Part shown: piece by piece, positions 1 through 5,308 of the stretch
How positions within the stretch are numbered: position 1 is the first letter of the stretch
How the letters are laid out: each line of letters begins with the position of its first letter
The notes under the pieces: generated by a model
The model's input: the letters and a program-made list of their open reading frames with translations, nothing else
Databases searched by the model: none
What the model was told of the DNA's origin: nothing
NCBI GenBank assembly: GCA_903915565.1
Contig: CAIWTG010000085.1
Span: 1 to 5,308 of the forward strand
Length of the DNA: 5,308 bases
From: an uncultured Chloroflexota bacterium
Lineage (GTDB): Bacteria > Chloroflexota > Dehalococcoidia > Dehalococcoidales > RBG-16-60-22
Direction: 5' to 3'
Position numbers and translations under genes: made by a program

Positions 1-71
1 AGGCTTAAAACCTGGGCTAGGTCTCTGATTATCACAACGCTCCACCAGAGCCATAAGACAATAATCTATGC
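1..71. other. Short flank downstream of the cupin pair, no supported gene
   Basis: This stretch follows the stop of the second cupin gene and runs to the window edge. On the minus strand an ATG at 54 opens a frame that stays open for 18 codons to the edge (starting MALVERCDNQ). It could be the start of a third gene in the cupin operon, but there is no Shine-Dalgarno sequence in front of it and 18 codons is too little to judge. On the plus strand a frame is open from 1 to a TAG at 73-75, also without recognisable character. Weak complementary arms (CTCTG at 23-27 and CAGAG at 46-50) have an 18-nt loop and no T-run, so I do not call a terminator. Confidence 0.3.
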
Positions 72-506
72 CTAGGTCACATTGTCAAAGTGCGCCGGCT
101 CACCGCCGGGCCAGAAATGCCCCAGGAAAAACGGCCTCTCTAGCTTCCTCACGAAGACCGGGCAATGTACCACTCCCTTGGGGAAGTGAACAAAGGTAGA
201 ATAATCAAAGCTATATTTTTCCCAATCCTCCCCGAAAGCCACCTCCACCGTGGCGCCGAGGTTTTTCATATCGCGGGGGTTGGAGGAAATGAACATGAGG
301 TATTCTTCCGCTTTGTGGGAGTGCGGCGGCTCCATAAACATACCGGGACGCACGACGTAATAGAAGGCAAACTGCCCGATGGCGCCGAGAACCAGCTTCC
401 AGAAGAATGGGCCGCCGGAAAGGTAGGGGCTATTCTGCGAGGGCATGACCATGGGCTGGTGGACTAGGTCATTCAATACCAGGTGGTTATATTTCTTTTC
501 AGCCAT
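72..506 (-). CDS. Small single-domain cupin protein with intact metal site
   Basis: This encodes a 144-residue protein, probably cytoplasmic, with no signal peptide or membrane segment. It shows the two cupin motifs. The first is H62-S-H64 followed by E68 (PPHSHKAEEYLMF), and the second is PKGVVHCP with H114. Together these give the usual 3-His/1-Glu set that binds Fe, Mn, Zn or a similar metal in cupins. The roughly 20-residue strand before motif 1 and the hydrophobic tail (PFFLGHFWPGG) fit one small beta-barrel. The substrate or ligand cannot be told: such proteins may be enzymes, sensors or binding proteins. The start at 506 lies 2 nt after the stop of the upstream paralogue, with an AGG-rich stretch inside that gene's end serving as ribosome site, so translation is probably coupled. 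It shares 13 of 29 aligned residues with the paralogue around the EVAxG...EKY...PKGV block and a similar N-terminus (MAxxKY). Confidence 0.85.
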   Translation of the reverse strand: MAEKKYNHLVLNDLVHQPMVMPSQNSPYLSGGPFFWKLVLGAIGQFAFYYVVRPGMFMEPPHSHKAEEYLMFISSNPRDMKNLGATVEVAFGEDWEKYSFDYSTFVHFPKGVVHCPVFVRKLERPFFLGHFWPGGEPAHFDNVT

Positions 507-508
507 GT

Positions 509-928
509 TTATTTACCGCCTTTCCTGTTTTTGGGCGGCTCATATTTGGGGGTAAGCGTTAAGTTGAGCAACCAAGTTGTTTCCTTGGGTTTCTGGATAA
601 TGCGGTGCTTGACCGGGACGCCCTTGGGGATATAAACCATCGCCGCTTTATCGATGTTATATTTTTCGCCCTCTTTACCCAAAGCCACTTCCATCTCACC
701 GGAGATTTTATCAATCTCCGCGGGTTTACTCCCCGCATAAAGCTCAACGCGATCGGCGTTGGCGGTTTCCGGGATTTCCGCCGGGTAAGTCTTGGTGGTA
801 ACGGGCGCTAGGCGCACCTTCCAGGGGTAGCCGCGGGCATCTTTACCCTTCATGGTGAAAATCTGGAATTCACCGGCCTGGGTGATTTGCGGTTTGAGGA
901 AACAGTTATCGTATTTTCTTTTAGCCAT
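509..928 (-). CDS. Cupin-like paralogue lacking the metal ligands
   Basis: This encodes a 139-residue protein and is the first gene of the minus-strand pair. The ATG at 928 is preceded by GAGG at 934-937 with 5-nt spacing, which supports the start. Residues 76-104 align without gaps to residues 84-112 of the downstream cupin, sharing EVA, G, EKY, D, V and PKGV. When the alignment is carried through at the same offset, the downstream protein's ligands H62, H64, E68 and H114 correspond here to E54, A56, R60 and V106. A histidine (H108) lies two positions from the last one. The canonical cupin metal site is therefore absent. The C-terminus is lysine-rich and probably disordered (PPKNRKGGK). It may be a non-catalytic partner in a hetero-oligomer with the downstream cupin, or a binding protein of its own; that is inference. 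No frameshift or stop suggests decay. Confidence 0.8.
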   Translation of the reverse strand: MAKRKYDNCFLKPQITQAGEFQIFTMKGKDARGYPWKVRLAPVTTKTYPAEIPETANADRVELYAGSKPAEIDKISGEMEVALGKEGEKYNIDKAAMVYIPKGVPVKHRIIQKPKETTWLLNLTLTPKYEPPKNRKGGK

Positions 929-960
929 ACTAACCTCGATTCTTTATTTTGTCTGGTGGC

Positions 961-989
961 ATAATAACACAATGAGTTAAGACTGACAA
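961..989 (-). promoter_or_regulatory. Sigma-70-type promoter of the cupin pair
   Basis: Read on the minus strand, TTGTCA (984-989) is followed after exactly 17 bp by TATTAT (961-966). Each hexamer matches consensus at 5 of 6 bases. A TGT directly before the -10 adds an extended -10 element. Transcription should start near 954, giving a leader of about 26 nt before the first cupin ATG at 928, with GAGG at 934-937. This is the best conventional promoter in the window. Confidence 0.7.
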
Positions 990-1022
990 AGCCTGTTACA
1001 TTTTTTAGGTCTACCCGAATTG

Positions 1023-1040
1023 GGAAATTTCCGCTATACT
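1023..1040 (+). promoter_or_regulatory. Probable antiporter -10 with an adjoining 10-bp palindrome
   Basis: TATACT at 1035-1040 is a good -10 hexamer 23 nt before the antiporter ATG. No convincing -35 lies 16-18 bp upstream. Immediately before the -10 is the perfect palindrome GGAAATTTCC (1023-1032), sitting in the spacer where a repressor or a spacer-binding activator could act. The start codon at 1064 has AGGAG at 1048-1052, an 11-nt spacing that is slightly long. The regulator is unknown and the palindrome is short enough to arise by chance. Confidence 0.4.
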
Positions 1041-1063
1041 AACGAACAGGAGAACAAAAACTA

Positions 1064-2248
1064 ATGGGCGAATCCATTTTATCAAACACAGCCTTTCAGA
1101 TGAGCCTGCTGATGTTCGTGGCAATCGCGGGGTATCTGATTGCGTACCGAATTAACCAATCGGCGGTGGTGGGGATTATCATTGCGGGAATCATCGTCGG
1201 GCCAAGCCTGCTGGGATGGGTAACGTACACCGATTTCGTATCCACCCTGGGCAACCTGGGGGCGGTAGTGCTGTTGTTCACCATCGGGCTGGAATTTAGT
1301 CTTAAAGATATTTTAAAAGTCCGGTACTTCCTTATCGCCCTGTGCGGGGTTATTGTGCCGGCCATCTGCGGTTATTTTCTGGCTGTGCTCTTCGGCTATG
1401 ATTTTAAAGCTTCTATCATTATCGGCACGGCGCTAACTGCCACCAGCATCGCTATCACAGCCAACGTTTTAAGAGAAATGGGCAAGCTCAAGACCGAAAC
1501 CGCCAAGGCGATTATCGGCGCGGCAGTAATCGATGATGTGCTAGCTCTATTAGCATTGTCTGTTTCCAAGGGGCTGGTATCCGGTGATTTGTCGGCAGCA
1601 AACATAACCATTGCCGCCGCTAAAGCAGTGGGGTTCCTGGTTATTGCCGTATTAGTCGGCAGGTTTTTACTAAGCAGACTTATGCTTTATCTGGATAAGA
1701 CGAAAATAGCCGCCAAATATCCGGAGTCCCTCTTTATTTTTGCGATAATGGTAGCCTTTTTCTACGCCACGATGGCGGAGCTCATCGGGTTATCGGCTAT
1801 TGTAGGTTCATTCCTGGCGGGCGCATCGCTGGAAGGGGCTAAAATGATGCGCGGCAAAGTGTTCAAAGAAGGAGCGGAACACTTACAGATAATATTTGCT
1901 TCCATCTTCTTCGTATCGCTGGGGGTCATCATGGATTTCCACGCTGTTAATGTGAGTTTGATATGTTTCATCCTGGCATTATCCGCTGTAGCCATTCTCA
2001 CCAAGATAATCGGATGCGGCCTAACAGCGCTGGTTCAGCGCATGAGCATAAAAGATTCTATAATTGTCGGCACAGGCATGGTGCCCCGCGGCGAGGTAGC
2101 CATGATTGTGGCGCTTATCGGGTTAAACCAGGGCATTATAAACCAAAGCGCCTACTCCGCCCTTGTTTTGATGAGCCTGATTACGACGATAATCCCGCCA
2201 ATAGCATTGAGGAATTGGCTATATAAAGACTCCCGCCAAGTTATTTAA
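1064..2248 (+). CDS. CPA2-family cation:proton antiporter (Kef/NapA type)
   Basis: This is a 394-residue, very hydrophobic inner-membrane protein with about 12 membrane segments spread over residues 10-383. It should exchange Na+ or K+ for H+ across the membrane, supporting pH and salt homeostasis. Family marks are GLEFSL (75-80), the TATS stretch (125-128) that corresponds to the unwound helix of the NhaA/NapA fold, the Asp-Asp pair D157-D158 (GAAVIDDV), and VPRGEVAMI (340-348). The DD pair is typical of electrogenic Na+/H+ exchangers such as NapA, rather than the single-Asp electroneutral types. The protein stops after the transporter core (tail RNWLYKDSRQVI). It has no RCK/TrkA-N nucleotide-binding domain like KefB or KefC, so gating by nucleotide or glutathione adducts is not expected unless a separate subunit exists. 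The ATG at 1064 fits AGGAG at 1048-1052. The 3' end overlaps the convergent bacterioferritin gene by 8 bp. The transported ion is not determined by sequence. Confidence 0.9.
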   Translation: MGESILSNTAFQMSLLMFVAIAGYLIAYRINQSAVVGIIIAGIIVGPSLLGWVTYTDFVSTLGNLGAVVLLFTIGLEFSLKDILKVRYFLIALCGVIVPAICGYFLAVLFGYDFKASIIIGTALTATSIAITANVLREMGKLKTETAKAIIGAAVIDDVLALLALSVSKGLVSGDLSAANITIAAAKAVGFLVIAVLVGRFLLSRLMLYLDKTKIAAKYPESLFIFAIMVAFFYATMAELIGLSAIVGSFLAGASLEGAKMMRGKVFKEGAEHLQIIFASIFFVSLGVIMDFHAVNVSLICFILALSAVAILTKIIGCGLTALVQRMSIKDSIIVGTGMVPRGEVAMIVALIGLNQGIINQSAYSALVLMSLITTIIPPIALRNWLYKDSRQVI

Positions 2249-2708
2249 GCTGGGTGGAGAGAAATACCTGGATGCCCATCTGTTTAATTTCATCCTGGAC
2301 TTCCTCAATCTCGTCAATATGTCTGTCTTCGTCGTTAAGGATAGCTTCCAGGATTTCACGCGTGGCGTAATCTTTGGCATTGCCGCACAGAGCGATGCCG
2401 GTATTGTAAGACTTAATGGCATTAGCCTCAAGGATGTGGTCGCTGGCGTACATCTTGGGCACATCCGCACCGATAGTCATTTTCCCATAATTGCTGACGA
2501 CCGGTATGCCTTCCAGGAAGAGGATACGCCCGATAAGCTTTTCGGCATGTTTCATTTCGTCAATGGCGCGTTTCTGGAGTACGGCGCCGAGCTTAGCGTA
2601 GCCCCAGTTCTCGCACATTTCCGAGTGCACCATGTACTGATTAACGGCTGTGAGCTCGTCCGACAACAGGGAATTCAAGGTACTAATTACTTTCGCATCG
2701 CCTTTCAT
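2241..2708 (-). CDS. bfr: Bacterioferritin
   Basis: This encodes a 155-residue, four-helix ferritin-like protein that forms a 24-subunit cytoplasmic shell, oxidises Fe(II) and stores it as ferric mineral. All di-iron ferroxidase ligands are present at the standard Bfr positions: E18, E51, H54, E94, E127 and H130, plus Y25. M52, the axial haem ligand shared by two subunits, is also there (DEMKHAEKLI), so haem binding is expected and this is Bfr rather than FtnA or Dps. The start at 2708 (MKGDAKVI) matches the family N-terminus and has a perfect AGGAGG five nt upstream. A longer in-frame reading from a TTG at 2768 would add 20 residues, but it passes through the promoter and the ribosome site and is rejected. 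Its last 8 bp overlap the end of the convergent antiporter. No bacterioferritin-associated ferredoxin gene is in view. Likely role: iron storage and protection from Fenton chemistry. Confidence 0.96.
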   Translation of the reverse strand: MKGDAKVISTLNSLLSDELTAVNQYMVHSEMCENWGYAKLGAVLQKRAIDEMKHAEKLIGRILFLEGIPVVSNYGKMTIGADVPKMYASDHILEANAIKSYNTGIALCGNAKDYATREILEAILNDEDRHIDEIEEVQDEIKQMGIQVFLSTQLK

Positions 2709-2713
2709 ATTTG

Positions 2714-2719
2714 CCTCCT
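2714..2719 (-). promoter_or_regulatory. Strong ribosome binding site that fixes the bfr start
   Basis: AGGAGG on the minus strand, separated by 5 nt (CAAAT) from the ATG at 2708. It settles the choice of start against the upstream TTG at 2768. Confidence 0.9.
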
Positions 2720-2748
2720 GAACGTATTGTTTTTTCTTAAGTAAATTT

Positions 2749-2757
2749 ATTATAACA
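2749..2757 (-). promoter_or_regulatory. Extended -10 promoter of bfr
   Basis: Read on the minus strand, TGTTATAAT is a perfect extended -10 (TGn plus TATAAT at 2749-2754). No good -35 lies 16-18 bp upstream. The TTGACC at 2763-2768 is only 8 bp away and cannot serve. Transcription should start near 2742, leaving a leader of about 34 nt before the ATG. A missing -35 combined with an activator-like palindrome upstream (2778-2793) suggests an activator-dependent promoter. Confidence 0.65.
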
Positions 2758-2777
2758 CGCCAGGTCAATAGAGGTTA

Positions 2778-2793
2778 TGTGATATTACTCACT
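2778..2793. promoter_or_regulatory. CRP/FNR-family-like operator upstream of bfr
   Basis: TGTGA-N6-TCACT matches the CRP consensus TGTGA-N6-TCACA at 9 of 10 arm positions. Its centre (2785.5) lies about 43 bp upstream of the predicted bfr transcription start, close to the -41.5 position used by class II CRP/FNR activators, and replaces a missing -35. The same site lies about 100 bp before the divergent plus-strand gene. It fits CRP better than FNR (TTGAT-N4-ATCAA). The regulator itself is not in the window, and the spacing assumes the predicted start of transcription. Confidence 0.4.
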
Positions 2794-2811
2794 ATTTTCG
2801 ACCTTTAAATT

Positions 2812-2816
2812 AAGGA
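2812..2816 (+). promoter_or_regulatory. Possible ribosome site for an upstream GTG start
   Basis: AAGGA with 6-nt spacing before a GTG at 2823. If used, it gives the synthetase subunit a 24-residue N-terminal extension. This is the only Shine-Dalgarno-like sequence near either candidate start, so it argues for the longer form. Confidence 0.35.
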
Positions 2817-2876
2817 ATTGCTGTGAATTCACTAAATCCACTGGAACAGTATTTCATTTTAAGGCTATTTATAACC

Positions 2877-2882
2877 TATAAT
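2877..2882 (+). promoter_or_regulatory. Candidate -10 hexamer for the synthetase-reductase pair
   Basis: A perfect TATAAT lies 12 nt before the ATG at 2895. The best -35 candidate is poor (TTCATT at 2853-2858, 18-bp spacer). If this promoter is real, transcription would begin around 2889, only about 6 nt before the ATG. The message would then be nearly leaderless, and the GTG start at 2823 would lie outside it. The surrounding sequence is very A/T-rich, so a chance match is possible. Confidence 0.35.
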
Positions 2883-2894
2883 ATCAATATAGTG

Positions 2895-4361
2895 ATGAAC
2901 TCAAAAAATACTAACGAACGTAAAGCTGACGACTTCTGGCGCTATCTTTTCGACGCCAATTCTATCGCCGTTATCGGGGCTAAAGCCGCCATGGGGACCT
3001 GGGGCTACGACGCCATACGGGCAGCAGTGGAATCCGCCAAAGCTAAAACAGGCCGGCAAGTTTATGCGGTGAACCCCAACGAGGCGGAGGTGCTGGGGTT
3101 AAAGACTTATAAAAGCATTGTGGACATCCCCAACCCCGTGGAGCTGGCGGTCATCGTTGTGCCGGCGGCGATAGTGCCGCAGATTTTCCGCCAGTGCGCC
3201 GATAAAGGAGTCAAAACCGCCGTCATCATCTCGGCGGGGTTTGCCGAAGTGGACGCCGATGGCGCCAAGCTCCAAGCCGAAGTGAAACAAATCGCGCAAG
3301 AGGGCGGAATACGCTTTACCGGGCCCAACTGCAACGGACATGCAGATTTTTATACGCACATCGCCAGCATCGGCGTTGCCGACAGGATTCCCGCCGGCCC
3401 GATGTCGTTATTAAGTCAAAGCGGCACACTGGGTCTAAGCATCTTACAAATGGCGGCGGGGCGAGGTATCGGATTCAGTAAATTCGTCAGCACCGGCAAC
3501 GAAGCCGACTTGCGTCTGGAAGACTTCCTGGAATATCTAGCCCACGACGACAATACACGCCTCATTGCTTTATATATTGAAGGGCTGCGGGAAGGGCGGC
3601 GCTTCTTCAACCTCGCCAAGGAGATAACCCGACAAAAGCCAATCATCGTCGTCAAGTCCGGCACAACCGGCGCGGCAGCTAAAGCGGCAAGGTCGCACAC
3701 CGGGGCATTAGCCGGTTCCGATATTATTTATACGGCGGCTTTCAAGCAGGCTGGCGTGATAAGGGTGGAAGATGAAGAGGAAATGTGCGATACGGCCATA
3801 GCGCTGGACCGCCTGCCGCTGCCCAGAGGCAACCGCGTGGGGATACTGACAATCGGGGGAGGTTTTGGGGTGGTAACGGCCGAGGACTGCGAGAAAGAGG
3901 GGCTGGAAATAAGCACGCTGGAACCGCAGACGATTAAGAAAATGAGTGCCATCCTGCCGTCGCGATGGGTGCCGGGCAATCCGGTCGACCTGGTGGGGAT
4001 AAGGATGGCGGGTCCTGATAATACCGGCGCTAAATGTTTACAGTATCTGCTGGAAGATAAAAACGTCGACGCCGTGATATCGCTTTTACCGCCGATGTTC
4101 ATACCTCCCAGTATGACCGGCATGCTAAAGCCCGAAAAACTAAAAACTATGCTGGTAGAGGCAGAAAAAAGCCAGGCAAAACTCTACGAACAGCTCAAAG
4201 AGTACGATAAGCCGCTGGTATACATCAAAAGATGGAATGTGCCAGCGGAGCCGGGTACCGACCCCCAACCCAAGATAATGATTCCGGAATACGGTCATCC
4301 GCGGCGCGCCGCGCGAGTGCTGCGCTACCTGGCAGGCTACCGACGGTATTTAGAGAGTTAG
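2895..4361 (+). CDS. NDP-forming acyl-CoA synthetase, alpha-type subunit
   Basis: This encodes a 488-residue cytoplasmic protein of the ADP-forming acetyl/acyl-CoA synthetase family, which interconverts acyl-CoA + ADP + Pi and acid + CoA + ATP. The order is an N-terminal CoA-binding Rossmann domain (about residues 15-145: SIAVIGA, later VVPAAIVPQIF and GPNCNG at 143-148), then a succinyl-CoA-synthetase-like domain with SQSGTLG at 174-180 and STGNEADL. The phospho-histidine motif SHTGALAG has its catalytic His at 268. A third ligase-CoA domain starts at about 312 (GGGFGV at 321-326). It ends there. The ATP-grasp nucleotide-binding part carried by beta subunits or fused enzymes is absent, and the length is close to stand-alone alpha subunits. 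A beta partner must be encoded elsewhere, or the protein does something else with CoA thioesters. The start is uncertain: an in-frame GTG at 2823 has an AAGGA, but the added 24 residues lie in A/T-rich sequence and are outside family homology. Substrate acid unknown. Confidence 0.88.
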   Translation: MNSKNTNERKADDFWRYLFDANSIAVIGAKAAMGTWGYDAIRAAVESAKAKTGRQVYAVNPNEAEVLGLKTYKSIVDIPNPVELAVIVVPAAIVPQIFRQCADKGVKTAVIISAGFAEVDADGAKLQAEVKQIAQEGGIRFTGPNCNGHADFYTHIASIGVADRIPAGPMSLLSQSGTLGLSILQMAAGRGIGFSKFVSTGNEADLRLEDFLEYLAHDDNTRLIALYIEGLREGRRFFNLAKEITRQKPIIVVKSGTTGAAAKAARSHTGALAGSDIIYTAAFKQAGVIRVEDEEEMCDTAIALDRLPLPRGNRVGILTIGGGFGVVTAEDCEKEGLEISTLEPQTIKKMSAILPSRWVPGNPVDLVGIRMAGPDNTGAKCLQYLLEDKNVDAVISLLPPMFIPPSMTGMLKPEKLKTMLVEAEKSQAKLYEQLKEYDKPLVYIKRWNVPAEPGTDPQPKIMIPEYGHPRRAARVLRYLAGYRRYLES

Positions 4362-4369
4362 GCGATACA

Positions 4370-5308
4370 ATGTCGAGTACGAAAACAAAGCGCCGCGCCC
4401 CTCAACTAAAAGTTTTCACGCCCGGTAAAATCGGGAGTCTGGTTTTACGCAATCGCACCATCCGCTCCGGGTGCTTTGAGGGGTTGTCACCCAATGCGGC
4501 CCCCAGCGACGAGTTAATCGAGCACCACCGTAGGGTGGCCGCCGGGGGCATCGGGATGACTACGGTATCTTATTGCGCTGTCTCGCACGACGGTGTGGCT
4601 TTTAACAACGAGATGTGGATGCGGGAAGATATCGTCCCCAAACTAAAACGTCTGACCGACGCAGTGCATCAGGAGGGAGCCAAAGCTTCCATCCAGCTGG
4701 GGCATTGCGGCTTCTTCGCCAACCGGAGTGTTTTTGGTAAAACGCCCATTGGGCCTTCACGCAAGTTCTGTTTATTCCGCTACAGCATCTGCCGGGCGAT
4801 GACTGAAGCGGATATACGGCGGGTGCAGGAGGATTTTGGGAAAGCGGCTAAAATGGCCAAACAAGCCGGCTTTGATGCGATTGAGGTTCATGCGGGGCAC
4901 GGCTACCTTTTAAGTCAGTTTCTTTCGCCCTGGACAAATCATCGCCGGGACGCTTACGGCGGTCGGCTGGAAAACAGGTTGAGGTTCCCGACCGCGGTGA
5001 TTAAAGAGGTGAGGAAAGCCGTGGGGCCCGGCTACCCAGTGCTGGTGAAAATGAATCTTGAAGACGGTTTTAAGAACGGGCTGACCATTGACGAAGCGAT
5101 AACGGCGGCTAAAGCCTTTGAGGCAGCCGGTGCCAGCGCATTGATACCCAGCTGCGGATTCACCGCCCGTACTTCTTTTTACATGATGCGCGGCCAAGTG
5201 CCGATTTGGGAATATGTGAAATCGGAAAAGAACCCGATTACAAAAATAGGGATGGCGCTGTTCGGGCGGTTCATCGTCAAAGAGGTGCCGTATAAAGAGC
5301 TGTTTTTG
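4370..5308 (+). CDS. Old-yellow-enzyme family flavin oxidoreductase, 3' end cut by window
   Basis: The frame is open from ATG 4370 to the window edge (313 codons, no stop). It belongs to the NADH:flavin oxidoreductase / old yellow enzyme family, an FMN-bound TIM barrel that reduces activated C=C bonds of enals, enones, enoates or enoyl-CoAs. Family features are an N-terminus like LKVFTPGKIGSLVLRNR, a QLGH stretch at 109-112 (flavin-contacting Gln), the substrate-anion-binding pair H174/H177 in VHAGHGYL, and the signature FLSPWTNHRRDAYGGRLENR with Y196. The most similar groups are the bacterial 2,4-dienoyl-CoA reductase / 2-enoate reductase / BaiH-type barrels. Whether this one continues into the 4Fe-4S and FAD/NAD domains of those roughly 650-residue enzymes cannot be seen, because the iron-sulfur cysteines would lie past the edge. 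It starts 8 nt after the synthetase stop with only a weak GAGAG upstream (4353-4357), which suggests translational coupling in one operon. The tail (RFIVKEVPYKELFL) is not diagnostic. Confidence 0.88.
   Translation, partial: MSSTKTKRRAPQLKVFTPGKIGSLVLRNRTIRSGCFEGLSPNAAPSDELIEHHRRVAAGGIGMTTVSYCAVSHDGVAFNNEMWMREDIVPKLKRLTDAVHQEGAKASIQLGHCGFFANRSVFGKTPIGPSRKFCLFRYSICRAMTEADIRRVQEDFGKAAKMAKQAGFDAIEVHAGHGYLLSQFLSPWTNHRRDAYGGRLENRLRFPTAVIKEVRKAVGPGYPVLVKMNLEDGFKNGLTIDEAITAAKAFEAAGASALIPSCGFTARTSFYMMRGQVPIWEYVKSEKNPITKIGMALFGRFIVKEVPYKELFL

Noticed and set aside
23..50. Hairpin downstream of the cupin pair as a terminator
   Set aside because: The arms are 5 bp with an 18-nt loop and no T-run follows on the minus strand.
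1..54. Possible third minus-strand gene starting at 54 and leaving the window
   Set aside because: Only 18 codons are visible, with no ribosome binding site; kept as a note on the flank, not as a gene.
165..467. 100-codon open frame on the plus strand inside the first cupin region
   Set aside because: It is a mirror of the minus-strand cupin gene, which has clear motifs, an operon partner and a promoter.
984..1000. Inverted-repeat operator around TGACA and TGTTACA upstream of the cupins
   Set aside because: The arms do not match as reverse complements once the extra bases are counted; most of the similarity comes from the -35 hexamer itself.
2319..2744. 141-codon open frame on the plus strand opposite bacterioferritin
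   Set aside because: It lies antisense to a fully recognisable gene, shows no family features, and is explained by the base composition of bfr.
2709..2768. N-terminal extension of bacterioferritin from a TTG at 2768 (20 extra residues)
   Set aside because: It runs through the -10 promoter and the perfect AGGAGG. The family N-terminus MKGDAK starts at 2708 and the ferroxidase residues fall at standard numbers only from that start.
2763..2768. TTGACC (minus strand) as the -35 of the bfr promoter
   Set aside because: It is only 8 bp from the TATAAT; 16-18 bp is needed.
4910..5197. 95-codon open frame on the minus strand near the window end
   Set aside because: It overlaps the old-yellow-enzyme signature region on the other strand and has no recognisable features of its own.

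Overview
The window is bacterial: compact genes, clear Shine-Dalgarno sequences, sigma-70-type promoters, and a bacterioferritin with the canonical residues. The mixture (a stand-alone ADP-forming acyl-CoA synthetase alpha-type subunit, an old-yellow-enzyme reductase and small cupin pairs) resembles gene sets of anaerobic or microaerophilic bacteria that metabolise organic acids, such as Chloroflexota (Dehalococcoidia) or Peptococcaceae. That placement is an inference from gene content and is weak. No mobile element, CRISPR array, tRNA or rRNA was seen.

Layout. Positions 72-928 hold two small paralogous cupin-like genes on the minus strand. They are 2 nt apart and read from a good promoter at 961-989. 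The upstream gene product has lost all four metal-ligand positions that its partner keeps. A 135-nt divergent intergenic region separates them from a plus-strand CPA2-type cation:proton antiporter (1064-2248) with the Asp-Asp ion-binding pair. The antiporter converges on, and overlaps by 8 bp, a minus-strand bacterioferritin (2241-2708) with intact ferroxidase and haem ligands. The bacterioferritin promoter has an extended -10 and a CRP/FNR-like palindrome centred about 42-44 bp upstream of the predicted transcription start.

Divergent from bacterioferritin, a plus-strand pair begins. The first gene is an alpha-type subunit of an NDP-forming acyl-CoA synthetase (ending at 4361) with its phospho-histidine motif but no ATP-grasp partner in view. 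After 8 nt comes an old-yellow-enzyme family oxidoreductase (4370 to the window edge, incomplete). The pair probably forms an operon linking acyl-CoA/organic-acid metabolism to reduction of an unsaturated substrate.

No obviously new multi-gene system is visible. The points most worth following are the intact/degenerate cupin pair, the regulator site at the bacterioferritin promoter, and the orphan synthetase subunit paired with a flavin reductase.
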